Of a stretch of 64,000 nucleotides of DNA, positions 46,929 to 57,427 are shown piece by piece. The DNA is from Entonaema liquescens. Its lineage: Eukaryota; Ascomycota; Sordariomycetes; Xylariales; Xylariaceae. Positions within the stretch are counted from its first letter, which is position 1. Every line of letters starts with the position of its first letter. The notes below the pieces were generated by a model, which ran no database searches, was not told the DNA's origin, and saw nothing but the letters and a program-made list of their open reading frames with translations. The stretch spans positions 310,001 through 374,000 of the forward strand of contig CADCSX010000010.1 in assembly GCA_902805475.1 (NCBI GenBank), read 5' to 3'. The position numbers and the translations under genes are program-made.

Positions 46929-48135
46929 ATGGCCGCGAACAAGAGTAATCGGGCCAGCAGCCTAGCAAAATCTACTGGCGAGATATTTACTAGGAAATGG
47001 CCGCGCCTATTCTTTCTTATCGCTGCTGTGCAAGCCGTCGTTGTAATCGTCTTCGAGGCGTAAGTTTGATACCGTCTCATTACTGCACTTGATCTTGGAA
47101 CTAACTATTTTTCCTTTTCAGGTACGCCTTTGCCCAGTTTCAAACGGGTCTTAAACACATGAACACAGTAGAAGACTGGGGTTCGGAGGCAAACCAGGAA
47201 GATGGCTTAGCCCAAATAAAAACCATCCCAACCTTCCTCGGTCTGCTAATCCTTGGCTTTCTATATGATGTATTGTTAGCTTGGGATGCACTACGCATGA
47301 AGAACACCATTCAGGTCATCGGTCTCTGCATCGCCAACCTTGCTCTTCTCATCTACAGCGCCCTCCAAATTGACCAGATCAACGTAGCCATTAATAGGTT
47401 GATGAAATATAACGCTTTCCGAGACACGGATGTATGGGAAGAAGTACAAGGTGTTCTTATCGCTATGCCGTGCATTATTGCACTCGCCAGTGTTGGTCTT
47501 AGCTTCATTGCTTGGAAGCTTTACCAAGAATTCGCTTGGGATATCCTGAAGCATATAGGAGCCGACTACAGGATGAAGAAGCGATTTCTACACTACCAGG
47601 TTTGTCACATACTGCATCGCATCCATGCATGACTAATGTTTGGCAGGTCTACATTGCCCTTCTAAAATTTGATTTCTTCTTCTTTGTCGGTTTCACTATC
47701 CAGTTCCTCGTCGTGGTCGGAGGCAAGACATCTACCGAATTCGCCCTAACCGCTGCTGCCATCCCTATCACCATCGCCATCCTCCTCTGTGCGGCATTGT
47801 TTACTCGACGCGAATGGAAGCTAGGCATGATGGCCATCATAGTCCTCTATCTCGGCGGTCTCACGTATTTCATCTACAAGCTCGAGCGAATCTTCGATCC
47901 CTACGAATACAAGTACTACCTGCCCGTTCGCAAATCTTTAACGACGTTCGCAGTACTCACTATCGTCTTAATCATTCTGACTATCGTCAATGCTCTGGTG
48001 TGCATGTTCAATTTCGGCGCCGGTCTCAAGCAGCACCTCAATAGTCCCCGACAGGAGATCGACAAGGACCAAGCTAGCTATTCCATGCACGATGTCAAGC
48101 AGCCCCAGCTGCCAACCAGAATGACAATCGACTAG
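46929..48135 (+). CDS. UPF0658 Golgi-type multispan membrane protein
   Basis: Model from the first in-frame ATG: join(46929..47059,47122..47599,47647..48135), 365 aa. The introns are 62 nt (GTAAGT...CAG) and 47 nt (GTTTGT, branch CTAAT, CAG) and restore FEAYAFAQF and HYQVYIALLK. About eight membrane segments, among them FFLIAAVQAVVVIVFEAYAF, IPTFLGLLILGFLYDVLLAW, VGLSFIAWKLY, FFFFVGFTIQFLVVV and TTFAVLTIVLIILTIVNALV. The cytosolic tail is hydrophilic. The family includes uncharacterised fungal Golgi membrane proteins; function unknown. The frame is open upstream to 46689 with protein-like Ser/Gln-rich sequence (SDSSLSGESSTNNLAFG) but no ATG, so the true N-terminus probably lies 67 or more residues earlier. 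Confidence 0.87.
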
Positions 48136-50494
48136 TCATGAGGAGATATCATAAGGTGTGCAAAGCGATACGATTAAACGACCCTTAAGTTTCGAGCATT
48201 TTTTATTTTTCAGATATCCAAAGTGTTGTAGTTCTTCTCGTAAAGACGAGGGATGATTTTTGCGGATTTCGTTTGTCTTTTTCTGGCGTTGAAGCGGATT
48301 GAATTTAGGCTTTGGCCTCGCCATGGAGTTACGGGACAAACATTCTGCGTCCCCAAGTGTGTCGCATCAGACTTGGTGGAGATCTGGATAGCATTCGCCC
48401 GACAGGGAAGAGGCCATTGCTGTGCCGGCGCGTTAGTAGCAGATAGGTGCTCAGGGAATACCCCCATCCCCAGTTCGATATTTCTCACTGGAGGATTCAG
48501 GTTGCATAGTTCGCGGGTCTCTTCCGATAGAGATAATGAGAAACATTGAGGTCAGACTTATAAGCACATAGCCTATTTAGTTACCTAGCAGAATAGAAGC
48601 AGATGTTCTGCGATTTGATTCGATGTCTTGGCTTTCCAGATATGATACCGAGGACCGGGAAACTTCTCCTTTACAGTAGGCTTCGTACTAGGCAATGTAA
48701 GATCCAAGAAATCCATACCGAGTTAAAGGTTAAAGTCGGAAGTTAAAGGGAGACCAGCCCCATAATCAACTTGTCCAAACTGACCATTCTTAGCCGTATC
48801 TAAATTACCAGCACTGTTATGTTATAATGGTAGATTTGGCGTTAGGTATCTAAAGTTTAGCTTTAGGTGCCGTATAACCGGGCGAATCTTATAAAGGACT
48901 GGATTTATCTTTTAGAAGTAAATTGGTAGTTGCATAATCCAGGTGCGGCTACGGGAAACCAGCACGCGGCTTTCACGGCGCAGCCAGAACCTCGATAAGT
49001 AGACATTTTATACCTACGGTAGATAAGCTAAGATTAATATAGTTATGCTAAGTAAACCACAAAGATGGCTTAGGGGGAACTATTTTAGTTTAAACAAATG
49101 CTAATCAAGGTTTCTTACATATAATATAAAATAGTTGAGCCTTATCCATGCCTTCCCTTATGTGGAGAGTCCAGTATAATTAACGTAACATAAAAACGTA
49201 CAATCACCTTGGAAAGGAATAATTTGAGAAAATAGGTCTGTACAAATAAGCTTGTAAGATAGGAGTTCCATACTCCTGATAATAAGACAATGACATACAT
49301 TTGAAGTGAACGAATTATAAAGAGGGACCATGTCAAAAACAGACCTGGCAAACAGTATTTACGAAGGAATAGTATAAATGGAACTTAACTAAGCATTCAT
49401 ACAACAAGATGCGGTTACTTAGATTTAGTAATAATCCAAGTCTTTTTAACCAAACAACCTCCTAACCAAACAAGCTTGGAAAATCTATGTCGCGTTGCTA
49501 AAACCTCAAAACAGAAGTATAACTGAGAATAGGAGGATAAGATAAACTTCAATTCCATTTCATGACTTTCCAATTATTTCTTAACGATAAAAGAAGAAGG
49601 ACTTGCGTTAAATGCTAATTGTCGTTATTTATTAAATTGTGTTTCTAAGAAACATTCAAATCAATAACTACAATTTGTACAGTTAATCAAACATCTCAAC
49701 TAAGTATATTTCCTAATGTATGAAACGACTAACTATCAAATACATTGTTTAAGCATTTGTTTTTTTCAAACTTAGCTTTTCATTCGTTACTAGTTAGTTT
49801 CCTTACTACTTCATCTTCTCTCATAATGGAAAGGGAGCAAATCTTTCATGCTTTTTTTCTTCTTTTATATATATTATTTCGTAGTTCCATACCAGCAAAC
49901 TGATTGTTTCGTATTAATTTGCTTCTGCTTAACCCAGTGCTGCATATGATAGCTTATTTCCGAGTCATTGTATTTTATGCTCTATATCTCATAGAGCTTG
50001 CCGTTTGACTGATGCCAAGTTTCGATAACTATTAGTATTTCTTAATAGAAAGCTGGTGAAGCTGCGCTGGTCAAACATAAAATATCTAGGTAGTCCTCAT
50101 CCATCCCTTACTCCTAAGTAGTGATCTTATTTACTAATTACTTGAATCTGTCATGCACATATAAGGCTATGTTCAAAGTACTTGGCTTTTAATATTAAAC
50201 ACGTCTTGAGCTGAAACTTTGGTAAAGAGGGTACAACTAGACATGTACTGCGAAAACTTCCATCATTATAATAATGTAAAATTAGTGACTCCAAGTACGT
50301 AAAGTACGCTCGAGAGTATTTACGCCCGAGTTGAGTTTTGGCATACCACCCTCCAAGAACCTCATGAAAGCGTTACCCCTTGCCAACCCCAACGCAATAC
50401 GCCGAATTCAATGAACCAATTCCGTTTCCAGTCGACGGGTGAAAAAGCAATTTTATAACTCCTGACGGATCAAGATCTGGCTCCTATAACGTGT
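48136..50494. other. Long AT-rich intergenic stretch between convergent genes
   Basis: About 2.4 kb with no supportable gene. Base composition becomes clearly AT-rich from about 49.0 to 50.3 kb, compatible with decayed repeat DNA, but no element ends or repeats were recognised. Confidence 0.5.
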
Positions 50495-51903
50495 TTACAG
50501 GATAATCTCCTTCGCGTCCTTAACAACACCTTCACTAGGGCAGTACGGGCACTTGTATCGGCTACCTTTAGCTAGTCTATGCAAGCTCTCCTTTGCTAGA
50601 ACGTGGCCGCACGGTAGGATAACAGGAGGGTTTGATTCCGTAGTTTGCTCCTTGCTGACGGGGCAGACGAAGATAGAGTGGTACATCATGCTCCGGGGAA
50701 GGGGCGTCTCGAAGGCCAGCTCGTTAGCTGTTGTCCACTCGGTACCCTTCGCCTTTGTTTTAGAGTTATACTTGACTAGTTGAGGTAAAGCCAGAGCGCC
50801 GGCCGTAACTGCAACGTAGAGAGGAGATTCGGCCGACAGGCCAAGGAGGGAACAGAATTCCCGGGTAAATGACGCCGAGACCTCGTCAAATGCTGCTGAT
50901 ATATCGAATATAGAGCTGTACGGTGAGTCTGCTAGGTTCCGGGAGTACACCATCGCAGCGCTAAGTTGTCTAATTTCGCGTAGATGGCGCTGTTGAAAAC
51001 GACCAAAGTTTTCCCTAGCATATTGCAATGCGCCCTGCACCCCATTCTCCGACGTATTAGGTAGTCCGTTGATTTCGGGACCTTTGAAAAGCCATATGAA
51101 TTGTAGCTTGCAGAGTTCAAACTCGAGGTTCGAGCCCCTTGCTTCGAGTTCTACACAGTTTTCCCGAGCCCAGCTGATTGCAGGCAGTAAATTGTGTGCT
51201 TTTAGGGCTGAAAGAATGGAATACATATCAGCGAAGGAGGATTGGAGGGCCTGTGAATGGAATGCCGTTAGGTCAGAAGGGATATCGGCATCGGTTATTA
51301 TGGCATCGGTAGGTGGTAGATATTCGGGAGACATGACAGGATGAAAGTCAGGCTTGGATAGTTGGGGTTGAGATTCGGATATGGATTCGTGCTGCGGAGT
51401 TTGCCTAGGTTCGGTTTGCTGTCGAGGCTCGGGTTCTTGCTGCGCTTCATTGATGAATGTCGAGGCCACGCCGAATTGGCCTTCCCGTAATAGATGCATG
51501 ACAATAGCCCGGTTTATAAGGGTCGAGTGCGACTCCATGGGGTCGTGTTCCGTGGGCAGAGAGCCCTGAGCTTTGGGGAAAGCCGTCTTTAGGGATTTGT
51601 TGAACTCATTTTGGGCTTTGTAAACATGTCTTAAATTGCTATTTAATCCGTCTAGTTGCTCCTTTATGGGATTTTGTAGTTTGGCGAGGGTCAAATTGGT
51701 GGTATGAGGGTTATTTGCTGTGGCGTTTGAGTTAATACTATGCCGTAGGCGTGAGGGGGAGAGATCTCTTATTTACCAGATGCCACCCTCTCCCGCGCAG
51801 CGGTGAGAAGGTCTATGATCTTGTCGACATCCTGTACGGCATCGGATAGCTTAGCTGAGCCCGTCAGTTTGTCTAAGTCCTTTTGTAATTGTAAAAAGGC
51901 CAT
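50495..51903 (-). CDS. rmd5: RMD5/GID2 E3 ubiquitin ligase subunit
   Basis: Model: complement(join(50495..51717,51777..51903)), 449 aa. Exon 1 encodes MAFLQLQKDLDKLTGSAKLS and is joined by a 59-nt intron (GTAAAT...CAG). Domains: N-terminal coiled segment; LisH at about 104-135 (HSTLINRAIVMHLLREGQFG); CTLH/CRA region (ILSALKAHNLLPAISWAREN, LQFIWLF, ALQYARENF); and a degenerate RING at about 390-440 with CPVSKEQ, LPCGHVLAKESL and KCPYCPS. The CPVSKE variant of the first zinc ligand pair is typical of this family. It is a RING subunit of the GID/CTLH complex, which ubiquitinates gluconeogenic enzymes when glucose returns; cytosolic. The two exons account for the full family length. Confidence 0.95.
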
Positions 51904-52937
51904 CTTGAAACGAAGCACGAGACTCGAGAGAATAACTGGTAAACTACTGGTAAACTTGGACTTTTATCGTGATGAAGCTTTCAACTCTGCGTAAAAAGGG
52001 TTTCCGACGTAACTTCGCCTTGAACCCACTAGTTACCTAGATAGTTTTCATTCTGGTGAAAAAACAGATATTCTAGACTAATTGACCAGAGATCTTAATA
52101 ACGTCGAACCTGTTGGAGATTTATAACTAATAACAAAGAAAGTCCCAGGGAATTCAGGGGGGGGCTGTCGGAATAACGTAGCGGGTTAAGAAGGCTAAGA
52201 GGGTTAAGAGCTGTATGGTCCAACTCAAAAGTCAGATGATAAAACGACTTGCATTGTTTTGCGCCAGTTACGATACCGATTAAGCGGTTAGGTTAGTTAC
52301 ATATTAGGTACATAACTGGCATCGCGGTAGCCCCGGATATTAATTTCTTGTAATATACAGTCAAGCAACTGGTTGGGCCTGCCCAGATATGCATGATTTA
52401 GCCTGTATCCGGACTTCTCTACGGACTGTATCTTTTACAGGTGTGGGGTTGTTACTTACCTAGGTAGGTAGCAATGACGCATATAAACCCCACTCAGTCA
52501 CATTCCCCTGCCGCTACTTTTTGTTAGTTGGCTCCTGTACCGAGGACCTAGACGACCCTTTAGGGGATGCTCCTTTATTTAGATACTTGACCGTAAATCT
52601 ACACGGGCCAAAACGAAGTAGTGACCTTTTTTTTTTTGGAAGTAGGGGTAGCTAACTCAGTTACTAAGGTACCTCCATGTCCCCAGATAGCTAAATTAGC
52701 TAAATTTACCTAGTATTACCATTACCTTACCTTTTGGAAATCCAAAGTAACATTCGACACCACCTGCGTTACCACCTTCGTCACATGTCAACTTTCAAAT
52801 ACTGAATGCTGCGTAACAAAACCCATTGTAATTCTGCGTCATCTTTGTTGATCTACCCGTCAATATGTTTTTGCTATCTAATTTCAGCGCATGATGAACT
52901 CTAGATTAGCACGAGACAGAGGGTTAGGAGTGCAACC
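51904..52937. promoter_or_regulatory. Divergent promoter region of rmd5 and the STB6-like gene
   Basis: About 1 kb between divergent starts. It contains a perfect TACCTAGGTA at 52457-52466 and a run of ten T near 52628-52637. No gene. Confidence 0.45.
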
Positions 52938-55658
52938 ATGTCGTTGCGACCACTTGTGTCCTCGCCCGAGTACAGGGGGCAGCGCGATGACGAGTCTGCA
53001 AATATGAGGGCAGCGGCGCAAAAGAATATAACATCTAACCAGTTAGATCGATCGACAACAGCTTCTCCAGACCCGAGACAAATCACATCTACCCAAACTT
53101 CATTACCCGTTCACCAGCGTCGCCGTGTTATTATTCCAGACCCTGTGGCTTTCAGATATCTAGAAGGGGATTCGTGTGTTATCGTCGCTGAGCAAAGACG
53201 AGAACTTCGAGGGTACGAGTTATACCTAGTTGAACAGTGGGCTTGTTCCCGCCAGTCACCTACTCTTGTTATCGTTACATATACTGGAGATGATAAACAT
53301 GTTGTTGTTGTCGGCGTTCTGAGCGTTCCGGCCGACGAGAAGGCCTGGTCGCCAAAGCTACGCCTATATTTTAAGGCTATCCAGCAGTACCATGCGCGAC
53401 CAAAAGAAACGGACTATGGCGAACTAATGGTAACAAATCTGAGCAGCTTTCCTTCTGCTTTAACCGTTATACCAGTTCCCGACGGCGATATCCGGAAACA
53501 TCGAAAGGAGTTTATGGTTATAGAAGATCTCAAGAGGCTTGGATGCTCTGGCCGATCAGGCATGACCCTGTCAGAACCTACGGGGGCTGCTAAGGCCAAG
53601 TTCTATCAGCTGTATAAAACAACCGAGAAGATGCCATTTTCCGATGTTGTCATTGAATTGGTCAAGATTTGCCAGGTGGCCCTCTTACTATTTGGAAAAC
53701 TGGAGCAGGTTTACATCGATGGACTTCTCTGCGATGTGACTGAAACTGCTATTGGGGATTGGTGGACGGAGTTCGGAGCCGAATACTACAACATAGAACC
53801 GACCGATGGCATTTTGGGACCCACGACTGTTGCTGCATTGCTCGGCTTACTGATGGGCGCGCGAAATAGGCTGAGCTATTTCGGAGCGCCTGTCCCAAAA
53901 GACGTATTCGATATCGACGCCACCGAGAAAGGCATCTCTTACTTCCAGAAATACCAGAAATTAGAGAGAACACGTCGATTAGACCGACAAACCATGCATA
54001 AGCTTCATACAGTGACTGCAAAAGCAGCTGCGGGAGAAGGTTGGGGCGTCCAGAAAGCAGTCAAATCGACAATGACTGAAATAGGTGGAAAGCGAGGTGA
54101 GATCGTTCTAGGAATGGTCAGTGGACGCGACAAAGGCGGGATTGGGGATATCGAGACTCTGGATCTGGACAGGTTTATCAGTTTAGCCTCCGGAGAGCGA
54201 GCGAAGTGGCTATGGTTCGGCAAGGCTAAGCGTTCTACGACTGAGAATCACGAGAAGCCTATCCCTGATATGAGTAATATCCTGTTCGGTAAGGAGGATG
54301 CGTCCAGTCAAGTAAAGAGGACGCATACAGCTACTCTGGAGGAAGAGGCAGTAGAGCCTCGCCGGCGAGAGGATACTCCTACGGTTTATTCAACTCCTGC
54401 TCCTGGATCCGCGGTTAGCGTAGGGGATAGCCCTGGAGATAAGGATGCCATCCGACGTGGATTCAAGAGCGTCGCTCGAGATGCTCGCTCAGGTCTAGGA
54501 CGCATAAAGGATGCCGTGTATAGCGGAGGCGGCCTACGCGGTCACAATAGTCGGCTATCGAAAGACGAATCGTCAGAAACTACGATCACCGGGCCGCGGT
54601 CGTCCGTGTTATCTGATTCGTCTACGGGGATGACAAGTTCAAGTTCTGGTCCTGGTCCGGGCCAGATCGGTAGGGCATTTACCTGGAAAACCAAGCCGGA
54701 AGAGTATCTGAGCGCTATGAGGAGGGATAAGGAGATTGAATCAGCCCCAGCCTCTGTGGCCGTATTGGGAATAGAGGAGACGCCTTCTAAAGAACTACGG
54801 ACAACTGCTAAGCCAAATGGTCAAGTGCAAAGGCCCATAAACGAGGATTTTAAACGCGGTTCGCAAGCTATAGAGGTTCGAAATGAAGTAGCCGCAGCTG
54901 TCGAATCCTCAGTAGCAAACTCGGTTGTCGCGGAAAGCGATCTTCAGGGACCCTTTTTTGAGACAGAACAGCAATTTAGTACCGTCCCACCAAGTTTATA
55001 TAGGCGTCATAGCATCGGAGTTTCACGGCCTCCAGAACGAAGCTCCTTAAATGAGGCCAGATGGGCGAGAAGGCTTTCGTTTGGGGACGCTGAAGAGGCC
55101 GTTCTTCGATGGGAGGAGATCATTGGTCTTGACCAGAGTGTGGAGTCGAACATAGAAGCCTTGGAAAAGCATACATACTTGGCAGAACTTGCCAGGAGTT
55201 TGTACGTGGATGTTCTTGATATAAAACAGAGCGTCGAGCCCTGGGCTGATTCTAAGGTTAAATCGGTCGTCGAAATCGATGATTATTATGCACGCCAACA
55301 GGAAGAGTTGCAGGCGCTCTACGACCAGCTCGCCGATGCATATAGACGGACTAAAGAGGATTCACAAGAGACAATCGCAGCTCAAAGGGCACGCATCACG
55401 GAAACACTCGGAGATGTTGGAGTGCAGGCGGCTAAGTTAGAGTACGAGATTAACGCTCTCGTTTCCCGCGTACAAGACGTGGAAGAGGGCGTTGCACAGT
55501 TCGAGATACAAGTCGACGAAGTGGAACGGAGAGCAGACGAGTTAAAGATACAACTCGAGACAGAAAGCTGGCTACATTGGGCGGTGCGAACGCTGACAGG
55601 AATCGGTACGGGACCGAATATTACGAGACCACGGCAAGAACCTCAACATCGGGAATGA
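52938..55658 (+). CDS. STB6-like N-terminal domain protein
   Basis: Single exon, 906 aa. After a disordered start, residues about 65-380 form a conserved fungal domain (FRYLEGDSCVIVAEQRRELR, GYELYLVEQWACSR, VVVVGVLSV, LYKTTEKMPFSDVVIELVK, LCDVTETAIGDWW). The middle (about 430-720) is low-complexity Ser/Glu/Arg-rich, and residues 750-880 contain long heptad coiled coil (QQEELQALYDQLADAY). Yeast Stb2/Stb6 were identified as binding partners of the Sin3 corepressor; the molecular role of filamentous-fungal homologues is not known to me. Length and composition are normal and no frameshift is seen. The assignment rests on remembered resemblance of the N-terminal domain. Confidence 0.82.
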   Translation: MSLRPLVSSPEYRGQRDDESANMRAAAQKNITSNQLDRSTTASPDPRQITSTQTSLPVHQRRRVIIPDPVAFRYLEGDSCVIVAEQRRELRGYELYLVEQWACSRQSPTLVIVTYTGDDKHVVVVGVLSVPADEKAWSPKLRLYFKAIQQYHARPKETDYGELMVTNLSSFPSALTVIPVPDGDIRKHRKEFMVIEDLKRLGCSGRSGMTLSEPTGAAKAKFYQLYKTTEKMPFSDVVIELVKICQVALLLFGKLEQVYIDGLLCDVTETAIGDWWTEFGAEYYNIEPTDGILGPTTVAALLGLLMGARNRLSYFGAPVPKDVFDIDATEKGISYFQKYQKLERTRRLDRQTMHKLHTVTAKAAAGEGWGVQKAVKSTMTEIGGKRGEIVLGMVSGRDKGGIGDIETLDLDRFISLASGERAKWLWFGKAKRSTTENHEKPIPDMSNILFGKEDASSQVKRTHTATLEEEAVEPRRREDTPTVYSTPAPGSAVSVGDSPGDKDAIRRGFKSVARDARSGLGRIKDAVYSGGGLRGHNSRLSKDESSETTITGPRSSVLSDSSTGMTSSSSGPGPGQIGRAFTWKTKPEEYLSAMRRDKEIESAPASVAVLGIEETPSKELRTTAKPNGQVQRPINEDFKRGSQAIEVRNEVAAAVESSVANSVVAESDLQGPFFETEQQFSTVPPSLYRRHSIGVSRPPERSSLNEARWARRLSFGDAEEAVLRWEEIIGLDQSVESNIEALEKHTYLAELARSLYVDVLDIKQSVEPWADSKVKSVVEIDDYYARQQEELQALYDQLADAYRRTKEDSQETIAAQRARITETLGDVGVQAAKLEYEINALVSRVQDVEEGVAQFEIQVDEVERRADELKIQLETESWLHWAVRTLTGIGTGPNITRPRQEPQHRE

Positions 55659-56163
55659 TTATTTATTGTTTCTTCTCGAACTCGACGCGTCGGAATACTT
55701 GATAGTTCTACTGTTTTGGAAACTGGTTTCCTTTAATTACCTTGGGGTCCGGGGAAAATAAAGAAAAGGAGAGAGAGAGGGCATATAGCATTTGGCGAAG
55801 CGAGCATTCGGAGTTAAAGCAAGTCATTATCATTTACCCAGGAGGTACTTACTAAATTACTTGTATATCTAGATACCCAAGTTGGCGTACCTTTAATAGA
55901 ATCCATTGCCATCGTACCCTACTTAGGTAGTTAGTATAATTTCAATAGGCTTTGAATTTCTTTTACTACGTGTTTAGGTGACATCAATACTTGCTCGAGT
56001 GGAGTAGAAATACGTATTTCCATATGTATGGAAGATAGGAGACCAGATGGCACCAGCTGGAAGATGTTCTGACGTAATTGAATCACTTCGTGGGCACTTT
56101 ATCCTTAAGTAAGCATTGGCCGAACCGGAAATGTCCGATCAGTTGTGGAGTTAGAGAACAGCC
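55659..56163. other. Intergenic, no gene recognised
   Basis: The 3' flank of the STB6-like gene up to the inverted-repeat element. It has a GA-rich patch near 55757-55785 and CTAGGTA-like words, but no gene. Confidence 0.45.
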
Positions 56164-56165
56164 TA

Positions 56166-56276
56166 ACCGGTTCGACCCATTTTTGGCACGTACCCGATTT
56201 TTGCAACGCAAAACCACCAAAACTACTACCTTTTCAACCTCAAATAACACCCCCAATACTAAAGCTATAAACTTGA
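56166..56276 (+). repeat. Left terminal inverted repeat
   Basis: A 111-bp arm that pairs with 56924-57034. The longest identical block is about 45 bases, including GGCACGTACCCGATTTTTGC. Confidence 0.85.
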
Positions 56277-56923
56277 GGATAAGTATATAAAGAGATGATT
56301 ATATTTTACTTAATTTTATGGTATTTAATTTAAATTAAAAAAATTATTAAAATTAAAATTTTAAAATTTAAAAAAAAATATAAAAATATAAAATTTTTAT
56401 ATATAAAATAAATACGAAAATAAATAATTTTAATTATATTTAAAAAATATAATATTTTAATGTAAAATTTTTATATTTTAAATTTAAAATATATAATTAA
56501 ATATATATAATTTATTATTATTTTTAAAATTAATTAATAATTATAATTATTATTATTATTAAAATATTTAAATTTTAAAATTTTTTATAATAAAATAAAT
56601 AATATTTATTATAAATAAAATTATTAATTTTAATATTTTATCGTATGATTTTTTTACAATTATAATATTTTATTAATATTTTTATAATAATTTTATTAAT
56701 ATATAAAAATAAAAATTTAAATTATATATATTTATAAAATAAATAATTATAAAAAGTTTAAATTATTAAAATTATTTAATTTCGTATTTAATTTATATAT
56801 ACGAAATAAATATTTATTATAATATATATTATATTATAAATATTTTAATTTAAAATATATTATATTTATAATAATTTATATTTAATTAAATAACTATTAA
56901 TTATTTATTAAATTATAATATTA

Positions 56924-57034
56924 TCAAGTTAATAGCTTTAATATTAGTGGCTTTATTCGAGGTTATAAAGGTAATAGTTTTGGTGGTTTTGCGTTGCAAA
57001 AATCGGGTACGTGCCAAAAGACGTCCGAACCGGT
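56924..57034 (-). repeat. Right terminal inverted repeat
   Basis: Reverse-complement partner of 56166-56276. It carries more T on the complementary strand at several differing sites, as expected if the arms mutated separately. Confidence 0.85.
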
Positions 57035-57427
57035 TAGACGGCTAGATAGGGCGGACAGGGCGAACAAGCGCAAGATTATCAGCGTATCTAGGTAGATTCT
57101 CCATTGTCGAGTCGTTATCAACACGTGATTTAGGCTTTTAAACAACGGTGCAAGTCGTCCGGACTTAGTCGTTCGGGGGTCGGGTCATGCAGTGTCATAA
57201 CTTTACCTTAATAACCCGATTACATTTGGAGAGCGAGAAAAAGCTACTTCTTCATTCCTATCTTTCTCAACCTTTATTTTTGTACACAACTTCTTGCAAC
57301 ACGCACACACACATACTTACAACCACACTCCCACTTTCTTACATACGCCACTGCCACTTCCAAAGTTGTCCTTTTACTCCTATATGTTCAATTAGTGCAC
57401 GGTTTATCTTAAAGGCCCCCTATCGAT
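57035..57427. promoter_or_regulatory. Upstream region of mdm38
   Basis: About 390 bp between the inverted-repeat element and the mdm38 ATG, pyrimidine-rich over its second half with a CACACACACA run near 57300. Promoter and 5' leader are inferred from position only. Confidence 0.4.

Larger units (their letters stand above)
56166..57034. mobile_element. MITE-like or decayed DNA transposon with 111-bp terminal inverted repeats and A/T core
   Basis: Both ends begin ACCGGTTCG reading inward and are flanked by TA (56164-56165 and 57035-57036), the target duplication of Tc1/mariner-type elements. The two 111-bp arms align without gaps, with about 15 differences by my count, several of them C/T. 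Between them lies about 647 bp that is almost entirely A and T with no coding capacity. At 869 bp without a transposase it is either a non-autonomous element or a remnant erased by repeat-induced point mutation. It ends about 390 bp upstream of the mdm38 start. Confidence 0.8.
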
